A stretch of DNA of 64,000 nucleotides from positions 1 to 64,000 of the forward strand of contig CAIQJF010000035.1 in the NCBI GenBank assembly GCA_903872075.1, given 5' to 3'. The translations under genes and the position numbers were made by a program. Below, piece after piece: positions 63,172 to 64,000 of the stretch (its first letter is position 1; every line of letters starts with the position of its first letter). The notes beneath the pieces are model-generated. The model had not been told where the DNA came from, searched no databases, and saw only the letters and a list, made by a program, of their open reading frames with translations. The stretch comes from an uncultured Caulobacteraceae bacterium (GTDB lineage: Bacteria > Pseudomonadota > Alphaproteobacteria > Caulobacterales > Caulobacteraceae).

Positions 63172-64000
63172 CTATTTCTCCGTCATCACCCAGACCGCGT
63201 TCCAGTCGGCGGGGGGAGGGTCCCGGCTAAGGATGTGGCAGCGATCGAGATAGGTTTGCGAGAGTTTGTCTTCGGGGTTGAGCGCCAGGCAGCGCTCGAA
63301 CCGTTCCATGGCCTTGGCGAAATTGGTGGCGCGATAATGGGCCACGCCATCGGTGAACTGGTTGACGACATCGGTGAGGTTCGGAAAGCTGGCCGCGTCG
63401 TGGTAGTCGAGGACTTCGAAGACACGCACCGGCTCGGTCTTGCCTTTGACCACGACGAGGTCGATTTCGCGCATCCGATAGGTGCCGCGCAGCCGCTGCA
63501 CGGTGGATTCACTGGCGAGGATGCGCGCGGAATAGGCCTTGCACGCGCTTTCCAGCCGGCTGGCGAGATTCACGCCATCGCCGATCACCGTATAGTCCAT
63601 CCGCTTCGGGCTGCCGATGTTGCCGGAAACGACGATGTCGGTGTTAAGTCCCAGGCCCATGTCGACCGTTTTGAGCCCCTTGGCGCGGCGTTCGACATTC
63701 CACTCCCAGAGCGTGCGGATCATTGCGATCCCGGCGCGCAGCGCGCGATCGGGATCGTCCTCATGCGGCACCGGCAATCCGAAGCAGGCCATGATCGCGT
63801 CGCCGATGAACTTGTCGAGCATGCCGCCTTCGCGCGTGATGCAATCGACCATCAGACTGAAATAGTCGTTGAGAAACGACACGGTCCCCTGTGCCCCATA
63901 TGACTCGGTGATGGTCGTAAACCCACGGATGTCACTGAACATGATGGTCGCTTCGGCGCTGACCCCGCCAAGCATGTCGAGCCGACCGTCGCCATCGAGC
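63172..64000 (-). CDS. Class III adenylate/guanylate cyclase, N-terminus beyond the window
   Basis: The C-terminal 270 or more residues of a cyclase. The frame remains open through base 64000, so the gene begins outside. The catalytic domain is intact: TIMFSDIRGFTT with the first metal Asp, KFIGDAIMACFG with the second, and TVIGDGVNLASRLE with the Asn and Arg of the transition-state pair. A short helical C-terminal tail (FAKAMERFERCLALNPEDK) resembles a TPR helix. In contrast to the protein at 134-1942, all catalytic positions are retained. Confidence 0.9.
   Translation of the reverse strand, partial: LDGDGRLDMLGGVSAEATIMFSDIRGFTTITESYGAQGTVSFLNDYFSLMVDCITREGGMLDKFIGDAIMACFGLPVPHEDDPDRALRAGIAMIRTLWEWNVERRAKGLKTVDMGLGLNTDIVVSGNIGSPKRMDYTVIGDGVNLASRLESACKAYSARILASESTVQRLRGTYRMREIDLVVVKGKTEPVRVFEVLDYHDAASFPNLTDVVNQFTDGVAHYRATNFAKAMERFERCLALNPEDKLSQTYLDRCHILSRDPPPADWNAVWVMTEK

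Noticed and set aside
1..64000. tRNA, rRNA or CRISPR elements
   Set aside because: No cloverleaf, rRNA-like stretch or regularly spaced direct repeat was recognised when reading both strands; a covariance-model scan would be needed to be certain.

Overview
The window looks like chromosomal DNA from a GC-rich alphaproteobacterium, most likely Caulobacterales (Phenylobacterium- or Caulobacter-like). The reasons are the hopanoid gene set, PEPxxWA-CTERM proteins, two large TonB-dependent receptors, TPR-sulfotransferases, CYP153- and CYP101-like P450s, and catabolic CoA enzymes. The genus is an inference. No rRNA, tRNA or CRISPR array was recognised.

Layout. 1-1942: the tip of an IS21-family element cuts off the 3' end of a TIR / cyclase-like / AAA-ATPase gene. 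2144-12439: hopanoid locus. ispH-hpnH run rightward, hpnG leftward, and hpnA-hpnB-hpnC-hpnD-hpnE form a tightly overlapping leftward operon. A CYP153-type P450 and a four-repeat PEP-CTERM protein lie between hpnG and hpnE, and squalene-hopene cyclase is absent from the window. 12588-21358: FAD amino-acid oxidase, short PEP-CTERM protein, methyltransferase, TonB receptor, exported amidohydrolase, a degenerate AMP-ligase remnant and a DUF3606 protein. 21516-28839: CYP101-like P450 with acyl-CoA dehydrogenase; a periplasmic caspase-like protein translationally coupled to a lipoprotein; then aldehyde dehydrogenase, CoA-ester lyase and MaoC hydratase in one overlapping operon. 28911-37597: PQQ alcohol dehydrogenase with a clear terminator, a 57-residue membrane protein, a TonB receptor/TPR-sulfotransferase pair and a DUF5690 transporter. 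37594-48132: two MFS transporters, FAD oxidoreductase, polysaccharide deacetylase, class III aminotransferase, tandem-EthD protein, RNase T2 and a second YtcJ-like amidohydrolase. 48145-52012: a compact operon of SEC-C/TPR sulfotransferase, signal-less PhnD-like binding protein and ferritin-like diiron protein. 52330-62010: PEP-CTERM protein with terminator, then SDR, Baeyer-Villiger monooxygenase, HpaB/AbfD-family protein, phosphotransferase, LLM flavoprotein, two nitroreductases and amidase. 62144-64000: MetX-like hydrolase and a class III cyclase running off the window edge.

How the genes work together. IspH supplies isoprenoid precursors. HpnC, HpnD and HpnE make squalene. HpnH and HpnG extend the hopane side chain, and HpnA and HpnB are hopanoid-associated modification enzymes. 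The 21.5-31 kb and 53-62 kb regions look like uptake and oxidation modules for lipophilic or terpenoid-like substrates (hydroxylation, alcohol/aldehyde oxidation, CoA-dependent chain shortening).

The best candidates for undescribed biology are the 48-52 kb three-gene operon, the caspase/lipoprotein pair sharing a Cys-containing motif, and the TIR protein whose cyclase domain has lost key catalytic residues. All functional statements are sequence-based and untested; motif and family calls were made by eye.
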